This document shows, in pieces, positions 1 through 7,621 of a DNA stretch of 49,170 nt (position 1 is the first letter of the stretch; every line of letters starts with the position of its first letter). The notes beneath the pieces are model-generated. The model was not told where the DNA came from, searched no databases, and saw nothing but the letters and a program-made list of their open reading frames with translations. Both the position numbers and the translations under genes were made by a program. Source of the stretch: Oscillospiraceae bacterium (GTDB lineage: Bacteria > Bacillota > Clostridia > Oscillospirales > Oscillospiraceae); assembly GCA_021202845.1 (NCBI GenBank), contig JAJQCF010000025.1, forward strand, positions 7,269 to 56,438, written 5' to 3'.

Positions 1-827
1 GCGTCGTAGTCGAAGCTGACTATCTCGCCGGTGGCGGCGTCTATTTCGTAGTCGTACTCCTCGCGGGTGGTGGTGTTGTAGAACTCAATCTCGTAAACCT
101 GTCTGCCGTCCTCGTAGTCCAACTTTTGCTTGACGAAAGTGACCTCGCTCGCGGTCAGTCCCGCGTGGGTGAGCGCCGCGCTCTTGGCCTCCTCGGCGGT
201 TATCGCCGTGCCGGTGGTGGTTGTTGTCGTGGTTGTGGTGGTGCTGAAGCTGTCGGCGTCGGTGACGAGGCTGTCGGAGCTGCTGCCGGTGAGGTAGACG
301 GTCTCGGTGGCGCCGTCCCAGCTCACGGTCTTGCCCATCAGCTCACCTATGGCGCGTATAGGCAGGTAGACCGAGCCGTTATAGAGCAGCGGGTAGACGC
401 GGTCGCCGTTGGCGTCGCAGAACGTGCGCGCAGTGCCTTCCACAACTATTGTGAAGTCGCGGCGCAGCTCCGCGGTCACGGAGGTCTCGGCGGCGTCCGT
501 GTCGGGAGTACCGGTCACAGCCTCGCCTGTACGAGTGCCGGAGAGCGTCACGGTCAGCGTGGACTGGTCCCAGTTCACATTCTTGCCCATCAGCTCGCCT
601 ATGGCGCGTATGGGGAGATAGTTCGTACCGTTGTAGAGTATGGGATGGACTTCCTCGCCGTTGGCGTTATAAAATGTTCTCGTTTCGCCGTCGATGACTA
701 TTGCCGTATCTGGGCGGAGAAGCGCCGTTACCGAGGTTGAGTCCGCCGCCTGCACGGGGATTACAAGAGCCGTTATCATTACCACAAACAGGGCTAAGGC
801 TATCAGTCTGGATTTCTTTTTTGTCAT
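1..827 (-). CDS. Exported protein: two copper-amine-oxidase-N-like domains plus PepSY domain (partial, C-terminus off window)
   Basis: The reading frame is open from ATG at 827 to the window edge (275 codons visible). A signal peptide (MTKKKSRLIALALFVV..., cleavage near VQAADS) is followed by two repeats resembling the copper amine oxidase N-terminal (stalk) domain, each with VxVDGETRTFY-like and YLPIRAIGELMGK motifs (about residues 32-95 and 118-180). A Thr-rich linker leads into a PepSY domain (TAEEAKSAALTHAGLT ... YDYEIDAATGEI). AAGGAGG lies 8 nt upstream of the start. It follows the next PepSY gene by 37 nt and probably shares its transcript. CAO-N-like and PepSY domains are common in exported clostridial proteins; PepSY is thought to bind or inhibit peptidases outside the cell. 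The substrate is unknown. The C-terminus may hold another PepSY repeat. Confidence 0.8.
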   Translation of the reverse strand, partial: MTKKKSRLIALALFVVMITALVIPVQAADSTSVTALLRPDTAIVIDGETRTFYNANGEEVHPILYNGTNYLPIRAIGELMGKNVNWDQSTLTVTLSGTRTGEAVTGTPDTDAAETSVTAELRRDFTIVVEGTARTFCDANGDRVYPLLYNGSVYLPIRAIGELMGKTVSWDGATETVYLTGSSSDSLVTDADSFSTTTTTTTTTTGTAITAEEAKSAALTHAGLTASEVTFVKQKLDYEDGRQVYEIEFYNTTTREEYDYEIDAATGEIVSFDYD

Positions 828-864
828 GTCGTTTTCCTCCTTAAAAGTTATTGTAGGTTTTTTA

Positions 865-1812
865 TCAGTCGTAAATTGACTCCGCATCCCAGCTTCTGAT
901 GGCGCCGCTGTATGCGTCAATTTCAAACTCGTACTCCATGCCGTTGTAGATTATTTTGCCTTCGTACTGCACCTGACCGTCGTCGCGGTCAAGCTCGAAC
1001 TCTCTGATGTTGGCGGCGGTGGCTCCCGCGACCTGCGCTAAGGCTATCTCCTTGGCCCGCGCCTCGGTGATGATGCCGGCAGAGCTGTCAGATTGAGTGT
1101 GAGATTTGGAATCGTAATCAAAACTTAGGACTTCACCGGTGGCGGCGTCAATCTCGTAGTCGTACTCCGCATAGTCGGCGGTGTAGAACTCGATGTCGTA
1201 CACGCTGCGGCCGTCATCATAGTCCAGCTTCTGCTTGGTGAAGGTGACCTCGCCCGCTGTCAGTCCCGCGTGGGCGAGCGCCGCCGCCTTGGCCTCCTCG
1301 ACGGTTATTTGTGTGCCGGACGCTGCCGCGTCAGCTGTCTGCGTTGTTGTCGTAGTTGTCGTCGTGGTGGTGGTCTGCTGTGCCGCGTCGGCGGAATAGT
1401 AGGTGTCGGCGTCGGTGACGAGGCTGTCTTCTCCCGCGGTCGCTGCGGCGGCGTCTGCCGCTGTGTCCGACGTCTCCGCTGTTGAGGCTGCGTCCTCTGC
1501 GGCGTCGGCGGCGGCAAGCTGCGTCTCCGGCGTGCGGCTGTCGATGACAATGCCGGTCAGGGCGTCCACGTCGTACTCGTAAGTCTCGCCCTCGCAGGTG
1601 AAGGCCAGCGAGTAGTAGTCCACTCCGTCCCTGCTGCACAAATCGGTGGCGGTGAACTGCACAGAGCTTGCCGTCAGTCCGGCTTGGCTGAGTGCATGAG
1701 CCTTGGCCGCGTCCACGCCGATGTAGCTCAGCTGCGAAGAGCTCTGCCCGCAGGCGCAAAGCAGCATAAGAGCTGCGGCCAGCGCCGATAGTATTATTAT
1801 TTTGCGCTTCAT
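865..1812 (-). CDS. PepSY-domain lipoprotein with three PepSY repeats
   Basis: The 315-residue protein has a lipoprotein signal (MKRKIIILSALAAALML, lipobox LCAC-G at about residue 20), so it should be anchored on the outer face of the membrane. Three PepSY-like repeats are visible at about residues 31-92, 168-232 and 247-313, each with xEAKAxALAxAGLT...DxxTGEI. Repeats 1 and 2 are separated by an Ala/Asp/Glu-rich stretch and an uninterrupted 11-Thr run, a typical flexible and possibly glycosylated linker. AAGGAGGTG lies just before ATG 1812. The gene sits between a two-component system and a second PepSY protein whose PepSY domain is close to repeat 2, suggesting recent duplication. PepSY proteins next to OmpR-type systems are common in Firmicutes; a role in envelope sensing or protease inhibition is inferred. 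Confidence 0.85.
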   Translation of the reverse strand: MKRKIIILSALAAALMLLCACGQSSSQLSYIGVDAAKAHALSQAGLTASSVQFTATDLCSRDGVDYYSLAFTCEGETYEYDVDALTGIVIDSRTPETQLAAADAAEDAASTAETSDTAADAAAATAGEDSLVTDADTYYSADAAQQTTTTTTTTTTTQTADAAASGTQITVEEAKAAALAHAGLTAGEVTFTKQKLDYDDGRSVYDIEFYTADYAEYDYEIDAATGEVLSFDYDSKSHTQSDSSAGIITEARAKEIALAQVAGATAANIREFELDRDDGQVQYEGKIIYNGMEYEFEIDAYSGAIRSWDAESIYD

Positions 1813-1896
1813 AGCGCACCTCCTTGTGGCCTTGCGGCCTGTATTTTTTGAAGCTCTCCGCCTGCCGCGGACTTGCTGTATCTCAGCTTCAACGTA

Positions 1897-1932
1897 ATTC
1901 TACAAGCCAAACATGAAATTTACATGAAATTT
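1897..1932 (-). promoter_or_regulatory. Candidate promoter with OmpR-type direct repeat for the PepSY operon
   Basis: On the minus strand the 11-mer AAATTTCATGT occurs twice head to tail (1922-1932 and 1911-1921), followed 8 nt later by TAGAAT (1897-1902), a good -10 box. The second repeat occupies the -35 position and no TTGACA is present. OmpR/PhoB-family regulators typically bind direct repeats with an 11-bp period and activate from the -35 region. Assignment to the adjacent regulator is inference. Confidence 0.5.
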
Positions 1933-1953
1933 GCAAAAAATTTTTAGACTTTT

Positions 1954-3315
1954 TTATTTTTTATTTTCATCGGCCTTTTCGGGCAAATGCAGCGTGAACG
2001 TGCTGCCCTTGTCGGGGACGCTCTCCAACGTCATGTAGCCGCCCAAGGTCTGCGCAATCTGCCGCACCATCGCCAGACCCAGCCCCGAGCCGCTATTCTC
2101 GCTGCGGGAGGGGTCAACCTGATAAAACCGCTTCCAGACCTGCTCCTGCTGCTCGGGAGCTATGCCGATGCCGTTATCGCGCACGGTGAGCAGCTTTTCG
2201 CCGTTTTGCCCGCGGCTGACGGACACCCACACGTCGCCGTCGGGTTTGCCGTAGCGCAGGGCGTTTTCCACAAGGTTGCGCAGCAGCCGCCCCAGCAGCG
2301 CGGTGTCCACGCTGGCAGTCAGCTCCGGCTCCGCTTCAACGTGCAGCCGAGCGCCGCCGCAGTCCACCTCCGCGCAGACCTCCTCCACCAGCTCGCCCAA
2401 GTCGCACTGCTCAAAGCTCAGCCGCTCAGTGCCGTGCTCCAGCCGCGTCATGCTCAGCAGCTGCGAGATGAGGCGCGACATCTTGTCGGCCTGACGGTGT
2501 ATCATGGAGATGGACTCCTGCCGCTCTTCCGGCGTGTCGTCATACTTCTCCGCGTACTCGCACGCGCCCTTTATTATGGATACCGGCGTTCTCAGCTCGT
2601 GGGAGGCGTCGGCAATGAACTGCTTTTCGCTCTCGAAGGCGTCCTCGAGCCGCGCGAACATTCCGTTGAAGGTGTCCGTCAGGCGGGCGAACTCGTCGCG
2701 GTTCGGCGGCGTGGGTATGCGCCCCGTGAGGTCGCTCGTGTCGTTTATGGCGGAGACGGTGGCCGTGATGTTGTCCAGCGGGCGGAAGGCGCGGCGGATA
2801 ATAATGTAGCTCCCCAGCGCCGCGAGGAACACGAAAAGCGGCAGCGCAATCATAGTCATTATAAGAATATTGCGCGAGGTCTGCACCTGCTCCGGCAGCT
2901 CCATGATGCCGCGCAGCCAGACGCCGTTGTCCCAGCCCGAGGCCACCCATAGGTCGAGCACGATGTATTCGTCGCCGTCAACGTCCACTATCCGCGTTTC
3001 GCCGTTCGTGAACGGCTCCGAGGCGGTGAAGCTCACCGGCACCTGCCCCGCCAGCAGCGTTTCCGTGCTGCTGTAGACAAGCGTGTAAACCCCCGAGTGG
3101 TAGAACTGGAAGCCGTCGTCCAGCGCCAGCGCGCCGTCGTCAACGTCCACATAGGCAAGGTTGCTCTGCACGGCCTGAGTGAGCTGCGTCATGGCCGTCT
3201 GCACCGTTACGGAGCGGCTTATGGACATCAAAAACACCAGTACGGCGCCCGAAAGCAGCAGCATCATCAGCGTTATCCAGACGGTTATTCTGACTTTAAC
3301 GGAAAGACCTTTCAT
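1954..3315 (-). CDS. Membrane sensor histidine kinase
   Basis: The 453-residue protein has two membrane segments (about 10-31 and 150-173) flanking an extracellular sensor domain of roughly 120 residues, then a HAMP linker (about 174-228), a HisKA dimerisation domain with the phospho-acceptor H239 in SHELRTP, and a HATPase_c domain with N box (LVENALRYG), G1 box (VRDNGIGI) and G2 box (GSGLGLAMV). It should autophosphorylate and pass phosphate to the response regulator encoded just upstream; the start codon overlaps that gene's stop by one base (TGATG), so the two are translationally coupled. The sensor domain matches no ligand-binding family I recognise. The downstream PepSY lipoproteins are plausible targets or accessory sensors. 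Confidence 0.93.
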   Translation of the reverse strand: MKGLSVKVRITVWITLMMLLLSGAVLVFLMSISRSVTVQTAMTQLTQAVQSNLAYVDVDDGALALDDGFQFYHSGVYTLVYSSTETLLAGQVPVSFTASEPFTNGETRIVDVDGDEYIVLDLWVASGWDNGVWLRGIMELPEQVQTSRNILIMTMIALPLFVFLAALGSYIIIRRAFRPLDNITATVSAINDTSDLTGRIPTPPNRDEFARLTDTFNGMFARLEDAFESEKQFIADASHELRTPVSIIKGACEYAEKYDDTPEERQESISMIHRQADKMSRLISQLLSMTRLEHGTERLSFEQCDLGELVEEVCAEVDCGGARLHVEAEPELTASVDTALLGRLLRNLVENALRYGKPDGDVWVSVSRGQNGEKLLTVRDNGIGIAPEQQEQVWKRFYQVDPSRSENSGSGLGLAMVRQIAQTLGGYMTLESVPDKGSTFTLHLPEKADENKK

Positions 3316-3992
3316 CAGCCTTCCCCCTGACGCAGCACCCAGCCGTAGCCGCGCACGGTGTGCAGCAGCTTGACGGAGTGTCCGCCGTCGATTTTCTTGC
3401 GCAGGCGGCTCATGTAGCCGTCGATGTTGTTGGAGCTGCCGGAGTATTCGTAGTTCCAGATTTGATTTTCCAGCTGCTCGCGCGAGAGGACAATGCCCTG
3501 ATGACGAATCATGTACTCCAAAATTGTGTACTCCTTGGGCAGAAGCGGTATGTCCGCGCCCGCGCGGGAGGCTGAGCGGCTGTCTATGTCCACCGTCAAA
3601 TCAGCCAGAGTGAAGCGGTTCACGCTGCGGCCGGAGCGCTTGCGCGTCATAACCCTGATGCGCGCCAAAAGCTCGTCGAAGTCGAACGGCTTGACTAAGT
3701 AATCGTCCGCGCCGAGGTCAAGCCCCTTGACCCTGTCCGCCACGGCGTCGCGCGCGGTCAAAAACAGCACGGGGACGTCGCTGCCGCTCTCACGCAGGCG
3801 GGTGAGGAAGGTGTAGCCGTCCATTTTCGGCATCATCACGTCCAAAATTATGGCGTCGTAGTCCGCGCCCAGCAGATAGTCCAGCGCCTCCTCGCCGTTA
3901 AAACAGCCGTCAACGCTGTAGCCCGCCTTGGTGAGCGTTTTCACAATAAGCCGATTCATGTCGCGCGCGTCCTCGGCAACAAGTATTCTCAT
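3315..3992 (-). CDS. OmpR-family response regulator
   Basis: The 225-residue protein has a receiver domain (residues 1-115) with acidic pocket E7/D8, phospho-acceptor D51 in IILDVMMPKMDG and the conserved Lys in LVKPFD, followed by a winged-helix DNA-binding domain (about 125-225, ending GYGWVL). The reading frame extends further upstream, but ATG 3992 begins the canonical MRILVAED and has AAGGAGA 7 nt before it, so that start is used. It is the first gene of the two-component operon. The 11-bp direct repeat upstream of the PepSY operon is a likely DNA target. Confidence 0.94.
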   Translation of the reverse strand: MRILVAEDARDMNRLIVKTLTKAGYSVDGCFNGEEALDYLLGADYDAIILDVMMPKMDGYTFLTRLRESGSDVPVLFLTARDAVADRVKGLDLGADDYLVKPFDFDELLARIRVMTRKRSGRSVNRFTLADLTVDIDSRSASRAGADIPLLPKEYTILEYMIRHQGIVLSREQLENQIWNYEYSGSSNNIDGYMSRLRKKIDGGHSVKLLHTVRGYGWVLRQGEG

Positions 3993-4034
3993 AGCGCAGT
4001 TCTCCTTAAAACGTATAGTGACAATTATATAGAC

Positions 4035-4043
4035 ATTATACCA
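4035..4043 (-). promoter_or_regulatory. Extended -10 promoter for the two-component operon
   Basis: The minus strand reads TGGTATAAT, a perfect extended -10 element (TGnTATAAT), about 43 nt upstream of the response-regulator start. No good -35 hexamer lies at 16-18 nt, as expected for an extended -10 promoter. Confidence 0.55.
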
Positions 4044-4203
4044 TACGTCGGGCGGCTTGTGAGGAACTTTTGCGAAAATTTTTTGCTCAAATCGGCGCAT
4101 TTAATATTTTTGTAATTGAATCTCACTTTCTTTTGCAACAATTCTTTGCTATTATAATACTCGCAAGAGACAGTTTCATCTTTTTCATTTTGTCCTCATT
4201 CCA

Positions 4204-4243
4204 TAAAAAAGCCACGGTATCATGTCGCAGGTACCGTGGCTTT
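4204..4243 (-). terminator. Intrinsic terminator of the ATP-grasp/M14 operon
   Basis: A perfect 12-bp stem (AAAGCCACGGTA at 4208-4219 with TACCGTGGCTTT at 4232-4243) encloses a 12-nt loop. On the minus strand it is followed by a run of U. It lies 18 bp beyond the last gene of the operon (stop at 4261). Confidence 0.9.
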
Positions 4244-4260
4244 ACTTTATATTTCCTCTC

Positions 4261-5202
4261 CTACGCTCTGTCGTCGGGGAGTACGCGGAAAGCGACCTCG
4301 TGGCCGCAGATGAGCTGCGTCTTGTGGGCGAAGAACACCTGACCGCGGCAGTCGGAGCGCAAACGCTCTTTCACCTCGCAGGTGCAGGGGTCAAGGATTT
4401 CCGCCAAAAGCGCGCCGCGCTCCACCGTGTCGCCCGGCTCGCAGCGGCGCATAAGCAGCCCGCCGTAGGTGGACAGCACCGTGTGCAGGCTGACTTCGCG
4501 GAACAGCGTTGTCGCGCAGCCCGCGGAGTAGTCCTGCGAGTGCGAAAGCCCCTTGGCATAGAGAAAGCGCAGCACGGAGCTGACCGCCTCCTGCGCGGAC
4601 TCATCGTCCACGCCGTCCGTCTCCTTGGTGTAGAGCGAGAACGCCTGCGTGTTCCAGACCTGAAGATTATAGTTGAGCGTTGTCGTGTCATAGGGCTGGG
4701 GCGTGCGCAGTATGAGGTAAGGCAGACCGAAGGCGGTGGCCTCCTCCGAGCGCTGGTAGCCTGTCTCCATTATGCGCACGTGCGGCAGGAAGTCCCCGGG
4801 GAGATAAAAGCTCGCCAGCTGCACGCCGTAGGTGTAATCCTGCACGACCTGAAAAAGCCGCGCGGCTATGCGCTGGGTCGTCTCCCCTCCCTCGTAGCCG
4901 GGGAACATACGGTTTATGTCCGTGTTGTCCGCGGCCCAGAAGCGGCGCTTGACGTTCATGGAAAACTGGTTGACGCAGGGTATGACGAGTATGCCGCAGT
5001 CGCCGTCCAGCTCCCCCGCCGCCTCTATTTTTTCCAGACGCTGTATGAGCCGCGCGCAGATGTATGTCTGCTGCAGCTCGTTGCCGCGCATGGAGCCGAC
5101 AACGGCGAGGCTCCGCTTGCGCGGGCTGCCGAACTGCCAGCCCTTCACCGGCAGCGGCTCGCGGTACGGCGTTTCCGTTGTGAACAGGGTCAGAACCTCC
5201 AT
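4261..5202 (-). CDS. AstE/AspA-like (M14 superfamily) protein with degenerate zinc site
   Basis: This paralogue of the next gene upstream belongs to the succinylglutamate desuccinylase/aspartoacylase group of zinc carboxypeptidases. The conserved NRMFPG block and the C-terminal beta-barrel region are kept. The first zinc motif, HGDE in the sister, reads RGNE here, so the His is replaced, and the sister's second ligand block (DIHAS) reads VQLAS with no His. Catalysis by the normal mechanism is therefore doubtful and a binding, regulatory or heterodimer role is possible. ATG 5208 overlaps the previous stop (ATGA), but ATG 5202 lies 8 nt after GGGAGG and is the better start. It is the last gene before a strong terminator. 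Confidence 0.8.
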   Translation of the reverse strand: MEVLTLFTTETPYREPLPVKGWQFGSPRKRSLAVVGSMRGNELQQTYICARLIQRLEKIEAAGELDGDCGILVIPCVNQFSMNVKRRFWAADNTDINRMFPGYEGGETTQRIAARLFQVVQDYTYGVQLASFYLPGDFLPHVRIMETGYQRSEEATAFGLPYLILRTPQPYDTTTLNYNLQVWNTQAFSLYTKETDGVDDESAQEAVSSVLRFLYAKGLSHSQDYSAGCATTLFREVSLHTVLSTYGGLLMRRCEPGDTVERGALLAEILDPCTCEVKERLRSDCRGQVFFAHKTQLICGHEVAFRVLPDDRA

Positions 5203-5204
5203 AA

Positions 5205-6122
5205 TCATGCACCTCCCAGTATGCGCGCCAGCAGCGAGCCCTCGTACACAACGGGGTACTCGCGCAGCGTGAACAGCAGCCCTGTCGCGGGGCTGCGCAG
5301 CGTCTCGCGCACCGTGCCGGTCAGCGGGTCAACTATCTTGCCCAGCTCGCCGCCGGCTTCAATCTGCTCGGCGTGGCGGGCGGTGGGCAGGAAAATGCCC
5401 GGGCAGGAGGCGTTGACGAACGAGACGCGGCCGTCGCTGCTGACTATCGGCGGCGCGACTGGCGAGACGGGGCCGTCCCACATCCCCATGTGTACCATGA
5501 GCGAGAAAATGCCCTTGATAAGCTGCTCGCCGTAAGCGCGCGTTATGCGCAGCCCGACGCCCATTTCCACCACGAGCGTCGGCGTATCGGCCATATTCAG
5601 GCTGTAGGCCAGCGTGGACTCCAGCACCGTGGCCGCGGCGTAAATCCAGACAAGGTTCATATTGAGGTACTTGGCCGAGGGCAAAAGCGCCTCCGCCGTG
5701 TCCTCGCTGATGCGCACCTGCGGTATCTCGCGTAAAAAGACGTTGCTGGCGTGAATGTCTATGCAGGTGTCCGCGCCGCGTATATCCTCCATGAGGCAGG
5801 CGGCGATGTACTCCGACATGGAGCCGCCGGTGCTGCCGGGGAACGTGCGGTTCATGTCCAAATCGCACATGGGAATGCCGCGCGTCATGGTGCTGATGCC
5901 CAGCGGGTTGGCGGCGGGGTAAATGTCAACCGTGCCGTGCAGCTTCTGCGGGTTCGCCCTCAGCAGCTCCGCCAGCCGCCACGCCACATACTGCCCCTCC
6001 AGTTCGTCGCCGTGGGTGCCTGTTACTATGCAGAGGCGCTTGCCGCCGCTGCCTATGCGGTTTTTTTGAATAACCAAGTCCTCGCCCACGGGGAGCGGGA
6101 CACGAACAACGTGCTGTATCAT
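5205..6122 (-). CDS. AstE/AspA-like zinc deacylase/carboxypeptidase (M14 superfamily)
   Basis: The 305-residue protein has the zinc-ligand motif GTHGDE (H37, E40), the substrate-binding segment DLDMNRTFPGS (about 88-97) and the third ligand His in CIDIHAS (H124), all in the expected order for succinylglutamate desuccinylase/aspartoacylase proteins. It should hydrolyse an amide or peptide bond at a small carboxylated substrate. The C-terminal part (PLTGTVRETLRSPATG) is the beta-barrel found in bacterial members. It lies 54 nt downstream of the transglutaminase gene and overlaps its degenerate paralogue. The linkage to an ATP-grasp ligase suggests it processes or removes the amide bond that ligase makes; that is inference. 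Confidence 0.87.
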   Translation of the reverse strand: MIQHVVRVPLPVGEDLVIQKNRIGSGGKRLCIVTGTHGDELEGQYVAWRLAELLRANPQKLHGTVDIYPAANPLGISTMTRGIPMCDLDMNRTFPGSTGGSMSEYIAACLMEDIRGADTCIDIHASNVFLREIPQVRISEDTAEALLPSAKYLNMNLVWIYAAATVLESTLAYSLNMADTPTLVVEMGVGLRITRAYGEQLIKGIFSLMVHMGMWDGPVSPVAPPIVSSDGRVSFVNASCPGIFLPTARHAEQIEAGGELGKIVDPLTGTVRETLRSPATGLLFTLREYPVVYEGSLLARILGGA

Positions 6123-6176
6123 ATCAAATCGCCTTTTCCGCTGCCGCAGGGGACAGCTCTCTTTGTGGATTTATAT

Positions 6177-6953
6177 TCAGCCTATTTCGCTGACCTTCAT
6201 ATATACCGACTGCCTTTGCTGCGCGCTGCCGCGAAACACGCCGCGCTCAAACGGGCAGTCGGCAAAGTCGCGCCCGACGCTGAAGCGGATGTAGCTGTCG
6301 TCCGCCCAAACGCCGCGCGTGGGGTCAATGCCCGTCCAAACGCCGTCCAGCCAAACCTCGCACCACGCATGGCTGCTGCCCTCGCCCAGCGAGAGGCCGT
6401 TCGCGTAGCGCGCGGCAAGCCCCGCGCGGCGCGCCAGCGCAAGAAAAACGTGCGCAAAGTCTTGGCACACCCCGCGCCCCGCGGCAAAGGCCTCCGCCGC
6501 CGTGGTGCCGACGCCGGTTGAGCCGGACTGATACTGCATATAGTCCCCCACCGCGCGCGAGAGCGCCCAAGCGCGCTCCGCGTCCCCCGCCGGCAGCGTC
6601 AGGGAGGCCAAAAAAGCCTCCATCTCGGCGCTCGGCGCGGTCGTCGGTGTGGGAAAGCGGAACACGGGACTTGCCGCGCACGCTTGGCGCGCAGTGCGGT
6701 CGCGCTCCGCCGTGCCGCGTATGACGTAGCGAAAATGGCCGTGCTCTTCCGCTATGCACCCTGCCTGAATCCGGTTCCCCAGCCAGTCCCGCTGGTGCGA
6801 AACGGTCACGTTCGGCGTCAGCTCCAGCGAAAAGTCCAGTATTCTCTGCCCCGCCGTGCTCGGCGGCACGCAGCGCAGGATAAAGTCGTGCTCGCGCACC
6901 GGCTGGGAGAACTCCAGCGAAACGTCATAGAAAAATGCGAGCTTGCGGCTCAT
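6177..6953 (-). CDS. Transglutaminase-like cysteine protease
   Basis: The 258-residue protein has an N-terminal beta-sandwich domain (about 1-95) and a C-terminal transglutaminase-like papain fold. The catalytic triad is visible: Cys in GRGVCQDF, His in SSHAWCEVW and Asp in IDPTRG. The protein is close in layout to the transglutaminases that accompany circularly permuted ATP-grasp and alpha-E proteins in many bacteria. Its start overlaps the alpha-E stop by four bases (ATGA). Members of the superfamily act as peptidases or amidases more often than as cross-linkers. No signal peptide is present, so it should act in the cytoplasm. Confidence 0.9.
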   Translation of the reverse strand: MSRKLAFFYDVSLEFSQPVREHDFILRCVPPSTAGQRILDFSLELTPNVTVSHQRDWLGNRIQAGCIAEEHGHFRYVIRGTAERDRTARQACAASPVFRFPTPTTAPSAEMEAFLASLTLPAGDAERAWALSRAVGDYMQYQSGSTGVGTTAAEAFAAGRGVCQDFAHVFLALARRAGLAARYANGLSLGEGSSHAWCEVWLDGVWTGIDPTRGVWADDSYIRFSVGRDFADCPFERGVFRGSAQQRQSVYMKVSEIG

Positions 6954-7621
6954 ACAATGAATAGCCCCTCAATGCTGCGGAGCAAAAGTCCGCGGTCGGT
7001 CTCTGTCTCTTTAAGCGCGTACTCCGTGATAACGTCCAGCGCCTCTTGGTTCACCTGCAGCCCTGTCTTGTACAGACGGTTGAGCAGCTTTTTTACCTCC
7101 ACGCCCACGCGCTCCGTGTGCCATTCCAGCCGGAGTATAATGCTCAGTCTCTCCACAAAGCCGCCGGCCTTGGTTATATTGCGCGCGCTCTCCTGCTCCA
7201 CGGCATCGTCAAAGCTGCCGCGGAAAGCCATTATGTCGTCAAGCACCCACTGCATACCGATGCTGGGCGCGTCGCTGCTCTCCGCAATCTTCATCGCGTT
7301 CTGCGCCAGCTGGAGATAAGAAAGCGTCTCGGAGGATATGGTCGCCCGCAGCACCATGCCGTTTCCCAGCATATTGTCCACGCTTGAGCGCACGGAGTTG
7401 GGGTCATTGGGGTCAAAGAGATAGGTGCGCAGGAAGTGTTCCGTGTTCTTGTAAGGGCAGGGTATGCCGAGCCTGTCGCAAAAGCGGCGGTAATTCAAGC
7501 CCTCGCTGTCGATAAGCAGGTCATATTGCTCCATCATAAATTGCAGCATCGTGTGCGTGCGCTCGGCATAGCGGCCAAGCCAGAAAAGACGGTTCTGCTT
7601 GCTCAGTGTGACAGTATCCAT
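6950..7621 (-). CDS. Alpha-E domain protein (DUF403)
   Basis: The 223-residue, largely helical protein opens with LSKQNRLFWLGRYAERT, the hallmark of the alpha-E family, and carries the scattered Glu residues that name it. Most family members I recall are around 300 residues, so this is a compact form. The gene overlaps the 3' end of the ATP-grasp gene by 19 bases and runs into the transglutaminase gene by an ATGA overlap. Alpha-E proteins occur almost only beside circularly permuted ATP-grasp and transglutaminase genes; their biochemical role is not settled. Confidence 0.87.
   Translation of the reverse strand: MDTVTLSKQNRLFWLGRYAERTHTMLQFMMEQYDLLIDSEGLNYRRFCDRLGIPCPYKNTEHFLRTYLFDPNDPNSVRSSVDNMLGNGMVLRATISSETLSYLQLAQNAMKIAESSDAPSIGMQWVLDDIMAFRGSFDDAVEQESARNITKAGGFVERLSIILRLEWHTERVGVEVKKLLNRLYKTGLQVNQEALDVITEYALKETETDRGLLLRSIEGLFIV

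Noticed and set aside
4222-5535. Long plus-strand open frame (437 codons) across the M14 genes
   Set aside because: It is antisense to two well-supported genes, rich in Arg/Ala/His from high-GC reverse frames, and has no ribosome site or family match.
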